This document shows positions 46,363-57,366 of a stretch of 64,000 bases of DNA, in pieces; the first letter of the stretch is position 1; every line of letters begins with the position of its first letter. The DNA is from an uncultured Acetobacteraceae bacterium (GTDB taxonomy: Bacteria; Pseudomonadota; Alphaproteobacteria; Acetobacterales; Acetobacteraceae). The notes beneath the pieces are model-generated. The model saw nothing but the letters and a program-made list of their open reading frames with translations, did no database searches and was not told the DNA's origin. The DNA is taken from assembly GCA_903907955.1 (NCBI GenBank), contig CAIVPZ010000109.1, positions 124,001-188,000 on the forward strand, read 5' to 3'. The position numbers were made by a program, and so were the translations under genes.

Positions 46363-47397
46363 TCAACAGATACGCGGCAGTTGCTCCCCCGCAAGCCAAT
46401 CGACAATCCGCCCGCCGCCGAACGCTGTGGTCATCTGCACGAACCGGTCCGCATCCTCCACCACCTCGCCGATCCGCACGGCCGCGCCGCCGAGCGGGTG
46501 GGCGCGCATCGCCTCCAGCAGCGGCGCGGCGGCGTCCGGTGCCGCAATCGCCACCAGACGGCCTTCATTCGCCACATTCAGCGGGTCGAGCCCCAGCAGT
46601 TCGCAGGCCGCGGCGACTTCCGGGCGCACCGGGATGGAATTTTCCGCCAGCATGATACCCACGCCGGATTGCTGGGCGACTTCGTTCAGCGTGGCGGCCA
46701 CGCCGCCCCGGGTGGGGTCGCGCATCAGCCGCAGGCCGGCGCCGGCGCGCGCCACCATGGCAGCCACCAGCCCGTGCAGCGGCGCCGAATCCGACAGGAT
46801 GGCGGTGGCGAAGGACAGGTTCTCGCGGCAGGACATGATGGCCACGCCATGATCGCCGATCGGCCCGGACAGCAGCACGGCATCGCCGGGCCGCGCCCGG
46901 TTGCCCGACAGGAAAAGCCCGGGCGGCACGATGCCGATGCCCGCGGTGCAGATGAACACCCCGTCCGCCTTGCCGCGCTCCACCACCTTGGTGTCGCCGG
47001 CGACGATCGGCACGCCGGCCTCACGGCTCGCCCGCCCCATGCTGGCGGCGATGCGGGCGAGGTCGGCCAGCGGAAACCCTTCCTCGAGGAAAAAGCTCGC
47101 GGTCAGGTGCAGCGGCCGGGCGCCGGACATGGCGATGTCGTTGATGGTGCCGTGCACGGCCAACGAGCCGATATCGCCGCCCGGGAAGAACAGCGGCGAG
47201 ACGACATAGCCGTCGGTGGTCATCACCATGCGCCCGCCCGGCACGTCGAACGCCGCCTGGTCGTTGCCCTGGGCGAGGTATTCGTTGCCGAACTCGGCGT
47301 GGAACACATCGGCGATGAGTTGCGCCATCGCCCGCCCGCCGGCGCCGTGCGACAGGTCCACCCGGCCGGCGGGGATGTCGAGGCGGCGGCGCGTCAT
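46363..47397 (-). CDS. hypE: Hydrogenase maturation protein HypE
   Basis: A 344-residue dehydratase that converts its C-terminal Cys-carboxamide to the cyanide ligand of NiFe hydrogenase; the protein ends PRIC, the required tail. HGAGGRAMAQLI, DGYVVSPLFFPGGDIG and ENSIPVRPEV match. ATG 47397 is chosen by family start (MTRRRLDIPAGRVDLSHGAGG). It is last in the hup/hyp operon. Its partner HypF is not in the window. Confidence 0.95.
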   Translation of the reverse strand: MTRRRLDIPAGRVDLSHGAGGRAMAQLIADVFHAEFGNEYLAQGNDQAAFDVPGGRMVMTTDGYVVSPLFFPGGDIGSLAVHGTINDIAMSGARPLHLTASFFLEEGFPLADLARIAASMGRASREAGVPIVAGDTKVVERGKADGVFICTAGIGIVPPGLFLSGNRARPGDAVLLSGPIGDHGVAIMSCRENLSFATAILSDSAPLHGLVAAMVARAGAGLRLMRDPTRGGVAATLNEVAQQSGVGIMLAENSIPVRPEVAAACELLGLDPLNVANEGRLVAIAAPDAAAPLLEAMRAHPLGGAAVRIGEVVEDADRFVQMTTAFGGGRIVDWLAGEQLPRIC

Positions 47398-47416
47398 CGC
47401 CGGCGGAGCGGCAGCG

Positions 47417-48163
47417 TCATGCGCCGTTCTGCCCCTGGCGCGCCGGCGCGGCCGGGGCCGGCGGGGGCGCGACCACCGGGGCCGGCGGCCCGGAATCGGG
47501 GTGCGGCGTATCCTGGCGTTCGACGCCATAAATTCCGAGCGCCGCCTTGGCGCCCAGGATGGCGCTCATGTAGACCAGGGCACCATTGGCGTAGCGGCTC
47601 CAGGTCAGGCTGGTCAGCGGCACGTAGCCCGCCACCCCGGCAACGAACGGCGAGTAGCCGAACAGCCCGGCGATCACCACTTCCCCGGCGGCGATGCCGC
47701 CCAGTGCTCCGAGCCCGGCCGGCACCAGATTCCAGTACGGTGTGTACTCGTCGCCGGGACCGTAGCCGGACCAGATCAGCCCGGCGGCAGCGCCCGCCGC
47801 GGTCACCAGGCCGAGCGCGCCGGTGGCGGCGCTGGCGGCGCCCTGGGTCACCGCGGTGTAGGCGGTATTGTAGCTCGCCATGCCGATCAGGGCGCCGAAC
47901 AGTTCCCAGGAGGCGAACTGGTTGATCTCGATCTTGGGCGCGGGGGCCGGCGCTTCCGGTTTGGCGGCGGCATCCGGCGCAGCGGTGGTAAACGTCGCCG
48001 CCTGCGCCGGCACGGCCGGGGTACTGCCCACCGGCGGCGGCGCCGCCGCGGCGAGGGTCAGCGCCGCCAGCCCGGCCAGGGCAGCGCGCCGGCGCGCGGA
48101 TGACCGGGGCACCGGCACGGGCGAAACCACGAACATTCCGCATGTTGCGCCGCCACTCTGCAT
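47417..48163 (-). CDS. Unknown membrane protein between hypD and hypE
   Basis: A 248-residue protein I do not recognise. There is a hydrophobic segment near residues 25-45 (signal or anchor after a basic stretch), then several Ala/Gly-rich hydrophobic stretches, probably 3-5 membrane segments (FGALIGMASYNTAYTAV, LVTAAGAAAGLIW, GALGGIAAGEVVIAGLFGY, YMSAILGAKAALGIYGV), and a Pro/Ala-rich tail. AGGAGA before ATG 48163 supports the start. It sits 83 nt after hypD and 19 nt before hypE, so it is cotranscribed with hydrogenase maturation genes; a role as a nickel channel or hydrogenase-related membrane protein is speculation. Confidence 0.72.
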   Translation of the reverse strand: MQSGGATCGMFVVSPVPVPRSSARRRAALAGLAALTLAAAAPPPVGSTPAVPAQAATFTTAAPDAAAKPEAPAPAPKIEINQFASWELFGALIGMASYNTAYTAVTQGAASAATGALGLVTAAGAAAGLIWSGYGPGDEYTPYWNLVPAGLGALGGIAAGEVVIAGLFGYSPFVAGVAGYVPLTSLTWSRYANGALVYMSAILGAKAALGIYGVERQDTPHPDSGPPAPVVAPPPAPAAPARQGQNGA

Positions 48164-48246
48164 GGGCGTGTCTCCTGAGGGCAGCCGGTGATGGGAACCA
48201 CACTGATACGTCAACTCGGCACCGCTGGCCAAGGCGCTGCATCGTT

Positions 48247-49407
48247 TCATGCCGACCGCACCCGGGTGGCGTGCGCCGGCTCGGCGGGTTGCGTCCGCCG
48301 GCGGAACCGCCCGTAGGTCCAGTGCGCCGCGCACGCCCCCTCGGAGGAGACCATGCAGGAGCCCATCGGCGTCTCCGGCGTGCAGGCGCGGCCGAACAGC
48401 CGGCATTCGGCCGGGCGCTTGACCCCGCGCAGGATGGCGCCGCATTCGCATGCCGGATTGTCCGAGGCCGCTGGCGTCGCCATGCCGAACCGCGCCTCCG
48501 CGTCGAACCGGGCGAATGCCGGGCGCAACCGCAAGGCGCTGTGCGCCACCCAGCCCAGCCCGCGCCACTCGAAGCGGTCGCGCAGTTCGAACACCTCGGC
48601 GATGGCGGCCTGGGCGCGCTGGTTGCCGGTCTCGGTCACCGCGCGGATGTACTGGTTCTCCACCTCGGCCCGGCCCGCGTTCACCTGGCGGACAAGGAGC
48701 AGGATAGCCTGCATGACGTCGAGCGGCTCAAATCCCGCCACCACCACCGGCTTGCGGTGGTCCGCGGCGATCTGCCGGTAGGGCGCGGTGCCGATGATGG
48801 TGGAGACATGCGCCGGGCCGACGAACCCGTCGAGCCGCACCGCTGCTTCCCCGCCGGTCGCCAGGATGGCGCGCATCGCCACCGGGGTGAGCACGTGGTT
48901 GCAGAACACCGAGAAATTGGTCAGGCCGTCGCGGGCGGCGCGCTGCACGGCGACGGCGGTGGGCGGCGTGGTGGTCTCGAAGCCGATGGCGAAGAACACC
49001 ACTTCGCGCGAAGGCTCGGCGGCGGCGATGCGCAGGGCGTCCAGGGTGGAATAGACCATGCGGATATCGGCACCGCCGGCCTTGGCCTTCTGCAGGCTGG
49101 TGCCCTTCGAGGCCGGCACCCGCATCAGATCGGCGTACGTGCACAGCGTCACCCGGGGGTCGCGCGCCAGCGCGATGGCGGCGTCGATGCGCCCCACCGG
49201 CAGCACGCAGACCGGGCAGCCCGGGCCATGGATCAGGCGGATGGCGGGCGGCAGCAAATCCTCCAGGCCGTAGCGCGAAATCGCATGGGTGTGGCCGCCG
49301 CAGAACTCCATGAACGCATAGGCGGCGCCGGCGGCTGCCTCGGCGCCGATGGCGGCGGCGAGCGCCCGGGCGCGCGCGGCGTCGCGGTATTCGGCGACGT
49401 ATTTCAC
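48247..49407 (-). CDS. hypD: Hydrogenase maturation protein HypD
   Basis: A 386-residue [4Fe-4S] scaffold on which Fe(CN)2CO is assembled with HypC. MEFCGGHTHAISRYGL, GPGCPVCVLP, FETTTPPTAVAV and the C-terminal Cys set (ACECGAILRGVKRPAECRLFGRACTPETPMGSCMVSSEGACAAHW) are conserved. GTG 49407 overlaps the hypC stop (GTGA); the reading frame upstream runs into hypC and is not coding. Confidence 0.95.
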   Translation of the reverse strand: MKYVAEYRDAARARALAAAIGAEAAAGAAYAFMEFCGGHTHAISRYGLEDLLPPAIRLIHGPGCPVCVLPVGRIDAAIALARDPRVTLCTYADLMRVPASKGTSLQKAKAGGADIRMVYSTLDALRIAAAEPSREVVFFAIGFETTTPPTAVAVQRAARDGLTNFSVFCNHVLTPVAMRAILATGGEAAVRLDGFVGPAHVSTIIGTAPYRQIAADHRKPVVVAGFEPLDVMQAILLLVRQVNAGRAEVENQYIRAVTETGNQRAQAAIAEVFELRDRFEWRGLGWVAHSALRLRPAFARFDAEARFGMATPAASDNPACECGAILRGVKRPAECRLFGRACTPETPMGSCMVSSEGACAAHWTYGRFRRRTQPAEPAHATRVRSA

Positions 49408-49655
49408 GCCGCCGCCCCGGCGGCGATGATGGCCAGATGCGCCGCCGCCGCCTCGTCCAGCAGCGCCAGGGTGCGCTCGGCCTCGGCCGCGTCCAGCCGG
49501 GTCAGCGCGTAGCCGACATGGAGAATGACGTAGTCGCCCACGGCCACGTTCTCCACCAGGACGAGCGAGATCACCAGCGAAACGCCGTCCAGGCTCACCC
49601 GCGCCATGTCGTCGGGCAGCAGTTCGGTGACCAGGGCGGGAATGGCGAGGCACAT
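49404..49655 (-). CDS. hypC: Hydrogenase maturation chaperone HypC
   Basis: An 83-residue chaperone beginning MCLAIPA, whose Cys2 carries the Fe(CN)2CO unit. It works with HypD and the hydrogenase large subunit. It lies 3 nt after hypB. Confidence 0.95.
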   Translation of the reverse strand: MCLAIPALVTELLPDDMARVSLDGVSLVISLVLVENVAVGDYVILHVGYALTRLDAAEAERTLALLDEAAAAHLAIIAAGAAA

Positions 49656-49658
49656 GGC

Positions 49659-50543
49659 TCAGCCCGCCCGGGCGGGAGGGGCGGCGGCAAACGCGCGGGC
49701 GGCATTCGCCTCGATCCAGGCGAGCCAGGCCATCACCCCCTCGCCGGTGCGCGCCGAGACGGTCAGGATCTGCAGGCCGGGATTCACCCGCAGCGCATTC
49801 GCCATGCAGGCCGACAGATCGAAATCGAGATACGGCAGAAGATCGGACTTGTTCAGCAGCATCAGGTCGGCGGCGGCGAACATGTCGGGATATTTTAGCG
49901 GCTTGTCCTCGCCTTCCGTCACCGACAGCACCACCACCTTGTGCGCCTCGCCAAGGTCGAAGGCGGCCGGACACACCAGATTGCCGACATTCTCGATGAA
50001 CAGCAGGCTGCCGCGCACCGGATCGAGTTCATCGAGCGCATGGCCGACCATGTGGGCATCGAGATGGCAGCCCTTGCCGGTGTTCACCTGCACCGCCGGG
50101 GCGCCGGTGGCGCGGATGCGGTCGGCATCGTTGCTGGTCTGCTGGTCGCCCTCGATCACCACGATGGGATGGCGCGACACCAGCGATTCGATGGTCCGCA
50201 CCAGCAGCGAGGTTTTCCCCGAGCCGGGGCTGGAGACCAGGTTGAGGGCGAAGATACCGCGCTGCTTCAGGCGGGCGCGGTTGGCGCCGGCGTATTCGGC
50301 GTTCTTGGAAAGGATGTCGCGCTCGATGCGGACAATCCGCTCCGGGCTCAGCCCCGGCACGTGCACGCCGGCGATCCCGGCGCCGTAATCATGCGTGCCC
50401 TCGGCGGCATGCGCGTGGTCATGGTCATGGCCATGTTCATGGTCGTGGTGATGCCCGTGCGCGTGGTCATGCGCATGGCGATGCGCCGGTTCCGGGGGCC
50501 GCCTGTCCGCGTCGTCATCGCCGCAGCCGCACACCGTGCACAT
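49659..50543 (-). CDS. hypB: Hydrogenase nickel-insertion GTPase HypB
   Basis: A 294-residue GTPase. The N-terminus has MCTVCGCG (high-affinity Ni site) and a His/Asp-rich nickel-storage stretch (residues ~21-46, many His). G motifs: [33 protein letters not shown] 50543 overlaps the hypA stop by one base (TGATG). It delivers Ni with HypA. Confidence 0.95.
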   Translation of the reverse strand: MCTVCGCGDDDADRRPPEPAHRHAHDHAHGHHHDHEHGHDHDHAHAAEGTHDYGAGIAGVHVPGLSPERIVRIERDILSKNAEYAGANRARLKQRGIFALNLVSSPGSGKTSLLVRTIESLVSRHPIVVIEGDQQTSNDADRIRATGAPAVQVNTGKGCHLDAHMVGHALDELDPVRGSLLFIENVGNLVCPAAFDLGEAHKVVVLSVTEGEDKPLKYPDMFAAADLMLLNKSDLLPYLDFDLSACMANALRVNPGLQILTVSARTGEGVMAWLAWIEANAARAFAAAPPARAG

Positions 50544-50884
50544 CACTCGACCTCCAGTTCGCGAACCCGCAACGCATCGCCGGATGTCATCTGCACCCGG
50601 CTGTGCCCGCATTCCGGGCACGGCGCAAAACGCTCGGCGAGCGCCACCGTACGCTCGCAGTGGAAGCACCAGCCCGCGCCGGGCACAAGCACGATGTCCA
50701 GCCGCGCCCCCTCGGCGGCGGTGCCGCGGCTGACCACGTCGAAGCAGAACCGCAGCGCCTCCGGCTCGGCACAGGCCAGCACGCCGATTTCCAGCACCAC
50801 CGCGCGCACCCGGACGAAATGCTGCCGCCGCGCCTCCTCCTCGATGATGCCGATGACGCTCTCGGTCAGGGACATTTCATGCAT
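50543..50884 (-). CDS. hypA: Hydrogenase nickel metallochaperone HypA
   Basis: A 113-residue protein starting MHEMSL (His2 binds Ni) with a zinc site of two CxxC pairs (CFHCERT and CPECGH). It overlaps the hupK gene stop by 8 nt upstream. It acts with HypB. Confidence 0.94.
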   Translation of the reverse strand: MHEMSLTESVIGIIEEEARRQHFVRVRAVVLEIGVLACAEPEALRFCFDVVSRGTAAEGARLDIVLVPGAGWCFHCERTVALAERFAPCPECGHSRVQMTSGDALRVRELEVE

Positions 50885-51887
50885 CCGCGCCCTCCCGCAG
50901 GGTCAGGCTGCAGCCGACGCAGGGATCGAACAGGCCGACCAGCCAGCGCAGCCGAGCCTCCGCCGCAGCGCCGGCGCCGACCCGCAGGCCGGGCAGCGCG
51001 TGCACCAGCGGACCGTCAGGATGAAAATTCCATTCGGTCGGCGCCAGCACGGCGCAGCCGGTCACCCGGTCCTGCGCATCCACCGCCGCCAGATGGTGCA
51101 TGCGCCCGCGCGGCGTCTCCACCGCGGCAAAGCCGCTGCCGTCCGGCAGGGTTCCGCTGGCGAACCAGGATGCCGGCGCGTCCCCGGCATCGCCGCGCAG
51201 CAGCGCAGCGGCGTGGCGGATTTCGGCGAACCGCGCGGCCAGCCGGTCGCGCGGCGCCCCGGTGCCCAGGCTGCGGGCGAGCGCACCGGTCTCCGGCCGG
51301 CGCAACGGCAGATGCGGCAGGGCGGCGAAGGCCCCGCCCAACCGGGCCAGCGACGCCAGCACCGCCGGGTCGTCCGCCGCGGACAGGGCGTCCACCGTCC
51401 CGGCGCCGTCCGCTGGCGGCCCGGCGGCGTCCAGCATGCGCGCCGCCCAGCCTGACGATGCAGTGTGCAGGCCGAGCACCGCGAGCGAAGCGTCCAGCTC
51501 CGCCCCCGGCGCGCCCGGCCGGGTTGCCGCGAACGCCGCCCGCAGCGCCGCTACCTCCGCCGGTTCGGCCGGCAACCCCAGGGACGCCGCGGTGGTGAAG
51601 GTCGAGCGCAGATGCTCGCCCACCCGCTCGGCGGCGAGGTCGCGCAGCGCCGCCTGCCGGGCCGCCCCGGTGGCATCGCGGCCGCGCGCGGCATCGAGGG
51701 CAAAGCGGGCGGCAATGCGGTGCGATCGGCCGCACAGCGCATACAGGCGCTCGAAGGCGGCGGGCACCTCCGCGGCCGGGCGCCCCAGCATGGCCTGGCA
51801 CAGCGTCACCGGCCGCCCGGCGCGCAGCCGGGCCGCGCGCACCACGCCGCCGGACAGCACCACCTCCAGCGCCAGCCCGCCGGTCAC
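50877..51887 (-). CDS. hupK: Hydrogenase maturation protein HupK (degenerate large-subunit homologue)
   Basis: A 336-residue protein resembling NiFe hydrogenase large subunit but lacking its active-site ligands. The C-terminal block LFDPCVGCSLTL keeps a DPCxxC but not the final His, and the N-terminal side has a single Cys in VTLCQAMLGRP. HupK is thought to act as an assembly scaffold. GTG 51887 overlaps the hupJ stop (GTGA). Confidence 0.85.
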   Translation of the reverse strand: MTGGLALEVVLSGGVVRAARLRAGRPVTLCQAMLGRPAAEVPAAFERLYALCGRSHRIAARFALDAARGRDATGAARQAALRDLAAERVGEHLRSTFTTAASLGLPAEPAEVAALRAAFAATRPGAPGAELDASLAVLGLHTASSGWAARMLDAAGPPADGAGTVDALSAADDPAVLASLARLGGAFAALPHLPLRRPETGALARSLGTGAPRDRLAARFAEIRHAAALLRGDAGDAPASWFASGTLPDGSGFAAVETPRGRMHHLAAVDAQDRVTGCAVLAPTEWNFHPDGPLVHALPGLRVGAGAAAEARLRWLVGLFDPCVGCSLTLREGADA

Positions 51888-52345
51888 GCCGCCGTCCCGC
51901 GGCCGAACAGCAGGCCGCGCCGGCCGGGAACCACCTTTGGCGGCGCCGCCAGCACCGCTTCCAGCGCCGCCAGCGCGGTGGCGCGCGCCAGCGCGTGGCT
52001 GGCGAATTCGTGCATGGGGGAGAACAATGATGCCGCATCCACCCGGCCGAAACCGTCCAGCTCCGTCACCGTGAAGGCGATCGTGCCGGAGGGGAAAGCG
52101 CAGTCCCGGATCGTCCCGGCGCGCAGGGCCGGGCGATCCGGGGTGCCTGGCAGCCCGACCAGCACCAGGTTCATGCACCAGGGCGTCAGCAGCACGCCGA
52201 ACGCCTCACCCGAGAACGCGCCAAAGCCGACCGCGTCCACCTCGAGCACCGGGTTGCAGATCGGCAGGCCCGCCATGCGGTCCCGGCCGATCGCGCGATA
52301 GCAGACCGCCAGAAGCTCGCCCGCGGCGATCGCCGCCGCATTCAT
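51884..52345 (-). CDS. hupJ: NiFe hydrogenase assembly chaperone HupJ/HybE family
   Basis: A 153-residue protein of the HybE family. The segment MAGLPICNPVLEVDAVGFGAFSGEAFGVLLTPWCMNLVLV is diagnostic. It overlaps hupI (ATGA) and hupK (GTGA). Confidence 0.88.
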   Translation of the reverse strand: MNAAAIAAGELLAVCYRAIGRDRMAGLPICNPVLEVDAVGFGAFSGEAFGVLLTPWCMNLVLVGLPGTPDRPALRAGTIRDCAFPSGTIAFTVTELDGFGRVDAASLFSPMHEFASHALARATALAALEAVLAAPPKVVPGRRGLLFGRGTAA

Positions 52346-52545
52346 GCCGTCAGCTCCAGAAAGCGTTCGCGCGGCGCATCGCAGCGCGGGCAGCGCCAGT
52401 GGTCGGGCAGGGCGGCAAAGGCCGTGCCCGCCTTCACCTGCCAGACATCGTCGCCCTGTTCCGGATCGTAGACCTGCCAGCACACCCCGCATTCCATCCG
52501 CGGGCCGTGTTGCTTCCCCAGCCCGGCCGGGGCGGCATCGCTCAC
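52342..52545 (-). CDS. hupI: Rubredoxin HupI of the hydrogenase operon
   Basis: A 67-residue rubredoxin (MECGVCWQVYDPEQGDD, DHWRCPRCDAPRERF), a single Fe(Cys)4 site. HupI proteins support hydrogenase synthesis under oxygen. GTG 52545 overlaps the hupH stop (GTGA) and adds a 16-residue lead before MECGVC; translation from the internal ATG is possible. Confidence 0.9.
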   Translation of the reverse strand: MSDAAPAGLGKQHGPRMECGVCWQVYDPEQGDDVWQVKAGTAFAALPDHWRCPRCDAPRERFLELTA

Positions 52546-53432
52546 GCGAAATACGCCGCCGCGATCTCGCGCAGGCGGTCGGCGGAATCGCGAAAATCCT
52601 CGTCGGCGGCCAGCACCGCTTCGGGCACGTCGCCGATTTCCAGCGTGTCCAGCACCACCTCGCCGCCGGCGTTGCTGTACTGCACCGACCAGACATGCCG
52701 CGCGCCGGTCGCCAGCACCCGGCACGCGCCATAGCCGCTGGCCGCCAGCGCGACCGGCCCGCTGCCCAGGCAGGACTGCAGATACGCCATGTCGGCCGGC
52801 GTCATCGGCAGCAGGGAGAAATTCACCACATGCGCCGGCACCCCCGGCTGCCAGCGCGCCATGCGGTCGGCGATCTCCGCCAGCAGCGGCATGACGTTCA
52901 TCAGGTCCTGGGGCATCGGGTCCTGGGGCATGGCCCCCTCGGGCGGCGCGCCGGGCACGATGGCGGGGGCGGTCAGCGCGGCGGCCTGGCGCACCACCTC
53001 CGGGACCGCCGCCACCTCGACATAGTCGGCCAGATGCTGGCCCTCCGGCCCCAGGAAGCGCACCCGCCACAGCCCGGCGAGCACGGATTCCTGCACCTGC
53101 GCCACCACCCCGCCCGGCAGCGCGGCGGTGGCGGCGACCTCCCCCGCACCCAGCACCTCGCCGAGCAGGCGCGTCTCGTCGGCGGAAAACCCGGTAACGT
53201 CGAACTGCCGGCCGGGCGCGGCGGCGCTCTGCGTGTCCAGCGCCGCGGCGATCTCCGGCAGCATGGCGACGACGCGCGGGCAGGCGCGGATCAGCGCCTC
53301 GGCGGCGCCGGTGGCCAGGAAGGCGGGGGCACCGGTGGCGCTGCGGCCGGCGGCTTCCGGCGGCGCGCCGATCGGATGCAGGGTGATGGCTGCCGCCTCC
53401 CCTTCCGGGGCGATCCAGAAGCCCGGCTTCAT
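52542..53432 (-). CDS. hupH: Hydrogenase expression protein HupH/HyaF family
   Basis: A 296-residue HyaF/HupH-type protein, with the C-terminal domain VVNFSLLPMTPADMAYLQSCLGSGPVALAASGYGACRVLATGARHVWSVQY conserved. It is implicated in maturation of the small (Fe-S) subunit. It overlaps hupG (ATGA) and hupI (GTGA). Confidence 0.88.
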   Translation of the reverse strand: MKPGFWIAPEGEAAAITLHPIGAPPEAAGRSATGAPAFLATGAAEALIRACPRVVAMLPEIAAALDTQSAAAPGRQFDVTGFSADETRLLGEVLGAGEVAATAALPGGVVAQVQESVLAGLWRVRFLGPEGQHLADYVEVAAVPEVVRQAAALTAPAIVPGAPPEGAMPQDPMPQDLMNVMPLLAEIADRMARWQPGVPAHVVNFSLLPMTPADMAYLQSCLGSGPVALAASGYGACRVLATGARHVWSVQYSNAGGEVVLDTLEIGDVPEAVLAADEDFRDSADRLREIAAAYFA

Positions 53433-53863
53433 GCCACCGCCCCGGTGGTATGCACGATGCGCACCTCCGGCCGCGCCGCTGGCGGCAGGACCGGCGCGTC
53501 GGCGGCGAGGCACTGCGCGATGCGGACAAGATATTCCGGCCAGTCGCGGATGCGCGGCAGCACCCCCACCGGATCGGCCCCGCGCGTAATCACCAGGCTG
53601 GGAAACACCGCGACCCGGAAGCGCGGCGCCAGCGCCGGTTCGGCGGCGCGGGCGATGATGCCGGCGCGCAGCCGGCCGGCAAAGGCGGCGAGCAGTTCGG
53701 GCAGCACCACGGCGACATCCGCCGCCTCGCTGCGCTGGGCCGGGTCGCCGGTGAAGAACAGCAGCGCGTGCGGGGTCGCGGCGAGGAAATCGTCCACCGT
53801 GCCCACCTCCAGCACGGGCAGCCCGGCGCGGACGGCGAGCGCCCGGATGAGCGGCGATGGCAT
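53429..53863 (-). CDS. hupG: HupG/HyaE thioredoxin-like hydrogenase chaperone
   Basis: A 144-residue thioredoxin-fold protein without the CxxC (family feature): ALLFFTGDPAQRSEAADVAVVLPELL and FRVAVFPSLVITR. It is a Tat-proofreading chaperone for the hydrogenase small subunit. It is the first gene visible of hupGHIJK-hypABCD-x-hypE. The structural hupSLC genes are not present upstream, so they are elsewhere or lost. Confidence 0.85.
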   Translation of the reverse strand: MPSPLIRALAVRAGLPVLEVGTVDDFLAATPHALLFFTGDPAQRSEAADVAVVLPELLAAFAGRLRAGIIARAAEPALAPRFRVAVFPSLVITRGADPVGVLPRIRDWPEYLVRIAQCLAADAPVLPPAARPEVRIVHTTGAVA

Positions 53864-53980
53864 TTCTTCTTCTCCCCCTCACGATAATCCGTGCCCGATG
53901 GGAGGGGAATTTCCAGCCCCGGTCAAGCGCCGACCGGAAGCAAGGCAGGCTGGGGCGTTCGCCGCCCGTGCCGCGGCCGG

Positions 53981-54889
53981 TCACCTGACGTCGGCAATCC
54001 GGACCCGCGAGCTGCCGCGCATGATGACGACCCCGCCCGTCCCCGGCGCCTCGTCGGGGTGGTGCATGCGCACCGGCTGGCTGACCGCGACGGCAGCGAC
54101 GGGCGCGGCGCGGGCGCGGTCCGACGCCTTCAGCCTGGCCGCGAATTCGGGCGTGTAGCGGCTGTAGTCCGGCCCGGCCGGTTGGCGCGCCGGGCGGGCG
54201 ACCGGCCCCGACATGGCGGCAAGACGCGCAAGATCGGTCCGCATCCGCTTCACCCGGGCGGCGAATTCGGGCGTGTACCGGCTGGTGTCGTCCGCCGGCG
54301 CGATCCCGCGTCGCCGCTGCTCCAGCGTGGCGTCGGGAAACTGGCCGGCCAGCGGCCACATTGCCATCACCCGGGTTTCGTAGCTCGCCCCGATTTCCCC
54401 GGTCCGCGAATGATAGGCGGCAGCCGCCTGCAGCCAGTTGCCGGTTTCCCGGTACAGGGCGCTGAGGAAGCGTGCCCCGTACAGTGTGTTGGCCGCAGGA
54501 TCGAAGGCTTCGTCCAGCGATGCGAAGGCGTTGGGATGGTGCAGCAGGTTGATCTGCATGCAGCCGACGTCGATGGACTGGGTTCCCCCGCGCTGGAACT
54601 CCCGCACCGCTTCGATCGCGCCTGCCTTGCTGGCGAAGATGTGGTCGGTGCCGGCGACGTTGATGGTCCAGGGCCACGGCGCCACCCGTCCGGAGGCCGG
54701 ATCGGTGCGCCCGCTTTCGACGATGCCGATGGTCAGCAGCAGCTTCGGCGGCAGCGCGAACGCCTGCTCCGCCGCCGCGATCCCGGGCAGGCAGGTGTCG
54801 GCAGCGGGCGCCGGCACGCTGTCCGCCGCCTGCGCGGTCACCGCATGGCCGATCAGGCCCAGAACGCAGGCGAGAAGATGGACGCGCAT
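53981..54889 (-). CDS. Lytic transglycosylase, SLT domain protein
   Basis: A 302-residue exported protein: signal peptide (1-21), then an SLT lysozyme-like domain with catalytic Glu58 in TIGIVESG, and INVAGTDH, VGCMQINLLHHPNAF and YHSRTGE segments. The C-terminal region has two copies of SRYTPEFAARxK (near residues 208 and 253), a short internal repeat. It cleaves peptidoglycan; single SLT proteins of this sort often accompany secretion systems, but none is visible. It is convergent with nothing and separated from hupG by 117 nt. Confidence 0.82.
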   Translation of the reverse strand: MRVHLLACVLGLIGHAVTAQAADSVPAPAADTCLPGIAAAEQAFALPPKLLLTIGIVESGRTDPASGRVAPWPWTINVAGTDHIFASKAGAIEAVREFQRGGTQSIDVGCMQINLLHHPNAFASLDEAFDPAANTLYGARFLSALYRETGNWLQAAAAYHSRTGEIGASYETRVMAMWPLAGQFPDATLEQRRRGIAPADDTSRYTPEFAARVKRMRTDLARLAAMSGPVARPARQPAGPDYSRYTPEFAARLKASDRARAAPVAAVAVSQPVRMHHPDEAPGTGGVVIMRGSSRVRIADVR

Positions 54890-55330
54890 GCGGCACGTCT
54901 AGCCCATCGGAACAATATTTGCGACTTTTTCACGTTGCCGGGAGCGGTGCAGGCCAACCTGGCCCGCATGATCCGTCGCGTGGACGCAACGATTCGTTAC
55001 CGGCCGCATGGGTGGCATGCCGGAAACGCCAATGGTGCGGTGCACCATGAAGATGCCAGGAATGTGATGCCGACGGTGGCGCGGCGCCTTTTCCCCCGCC
55101 CGGCCTGCCCTGGGCCAGCCGTCACGCCTCCCGGACCATGCGCCGGGCCAGAAATCTGCCCCCGTGACAACCGCCGTCACGGGGAACGCGAGGGGCGCTG
55201 AGAAACATCCAATTCGTTCTTGCTGTCCGCGGGGCGCGCCAGGCGCCTTCTGCGGATCGATCGCCCCTGGCACGCTGCCCGATGATTCGCCCGGTCCACA
55301 GGCAAGGGGCACCATCAAGGAGAGACTGCA
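54890..55330. other. Intergenic region with a hairpin
   Basis: About 440 nt without a recognised gene. It contains a perfect 9-bp stem, CCCCGTGAC (55160-55168) and GTCACGGGG (55176-55184), with a 7-nt loop and no T run. Transcription start signals for the small gene at 55331 should lie here. Confidence 0.45.
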
Positions 55331-55591
55331 ATGCCGAATGACCACACCGTCGTCGTTGAACTGCCGATGACCCTGCGGGTTTCCATCGCCTTCCCCGCTG
55401 GTACGCCACGCAATCCGCTGGCGGAAGCCTCCGCCCTCGCCGGCTGGGCCGCCAGCAAGCTGAGCCATATCAGCCACGCCCAGATCGACGCCTGCAACGA
55501 AGTGAACCGGCTGTTCCCGCACGGCACGGGCCTGGTGACCAGCGTGGACGCCGAGTTCCACACCACGGGTCTGCTGGATGCGGCGGACTGA
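55331..55591 (+). CDS. Small conserved-looking hypothetical protein
   Basis: An 86-residue soluble protein, not recognised. The ribosome site AAGGAGAG is well placed before ATG 55331, and the composition is protein-like (strands at 6-20, LAGWAASKLSHISHAQIDACNEVNRLF helix). It stands alone between the transglycosylase and a palindromic repeat cluster. Confidence 0.68.
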   Translation: MPNDHTVVVELPMTLRVSIAFPAGTPRNPLAEASALAGWAASKLSHISHAQIDACNEVNRLFPHGTGLVTSVDAEFHTTGLLDAAD

Positions 55592-55611
55592 TTTACAACG
55601 CATGGAAAAGG

Positions 55612-55689
55612 CCAGGGCGCTGCCCTGGACCCGCAAGGGGGCAGTGGCCCCCTTGACCCCAAATCATTGGGTCCGGGGCGGCGCCCCGG
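55612..55689. repeat. Modular palindromic repeat cluster D
   Basis: CCAGGGCGCTGCCCTGG (55612-55628), AAGGGGGCAGTGGCCCCCTT (55635-55654) and CCGGGGCGGCGCCCCGG (55673-55689). The first two units are identical to those at 20192-20235. It lies between the convergent small gene and nifA. Confidence 0.82.
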
Positions 55690-57366
<1,677 letters not shown>

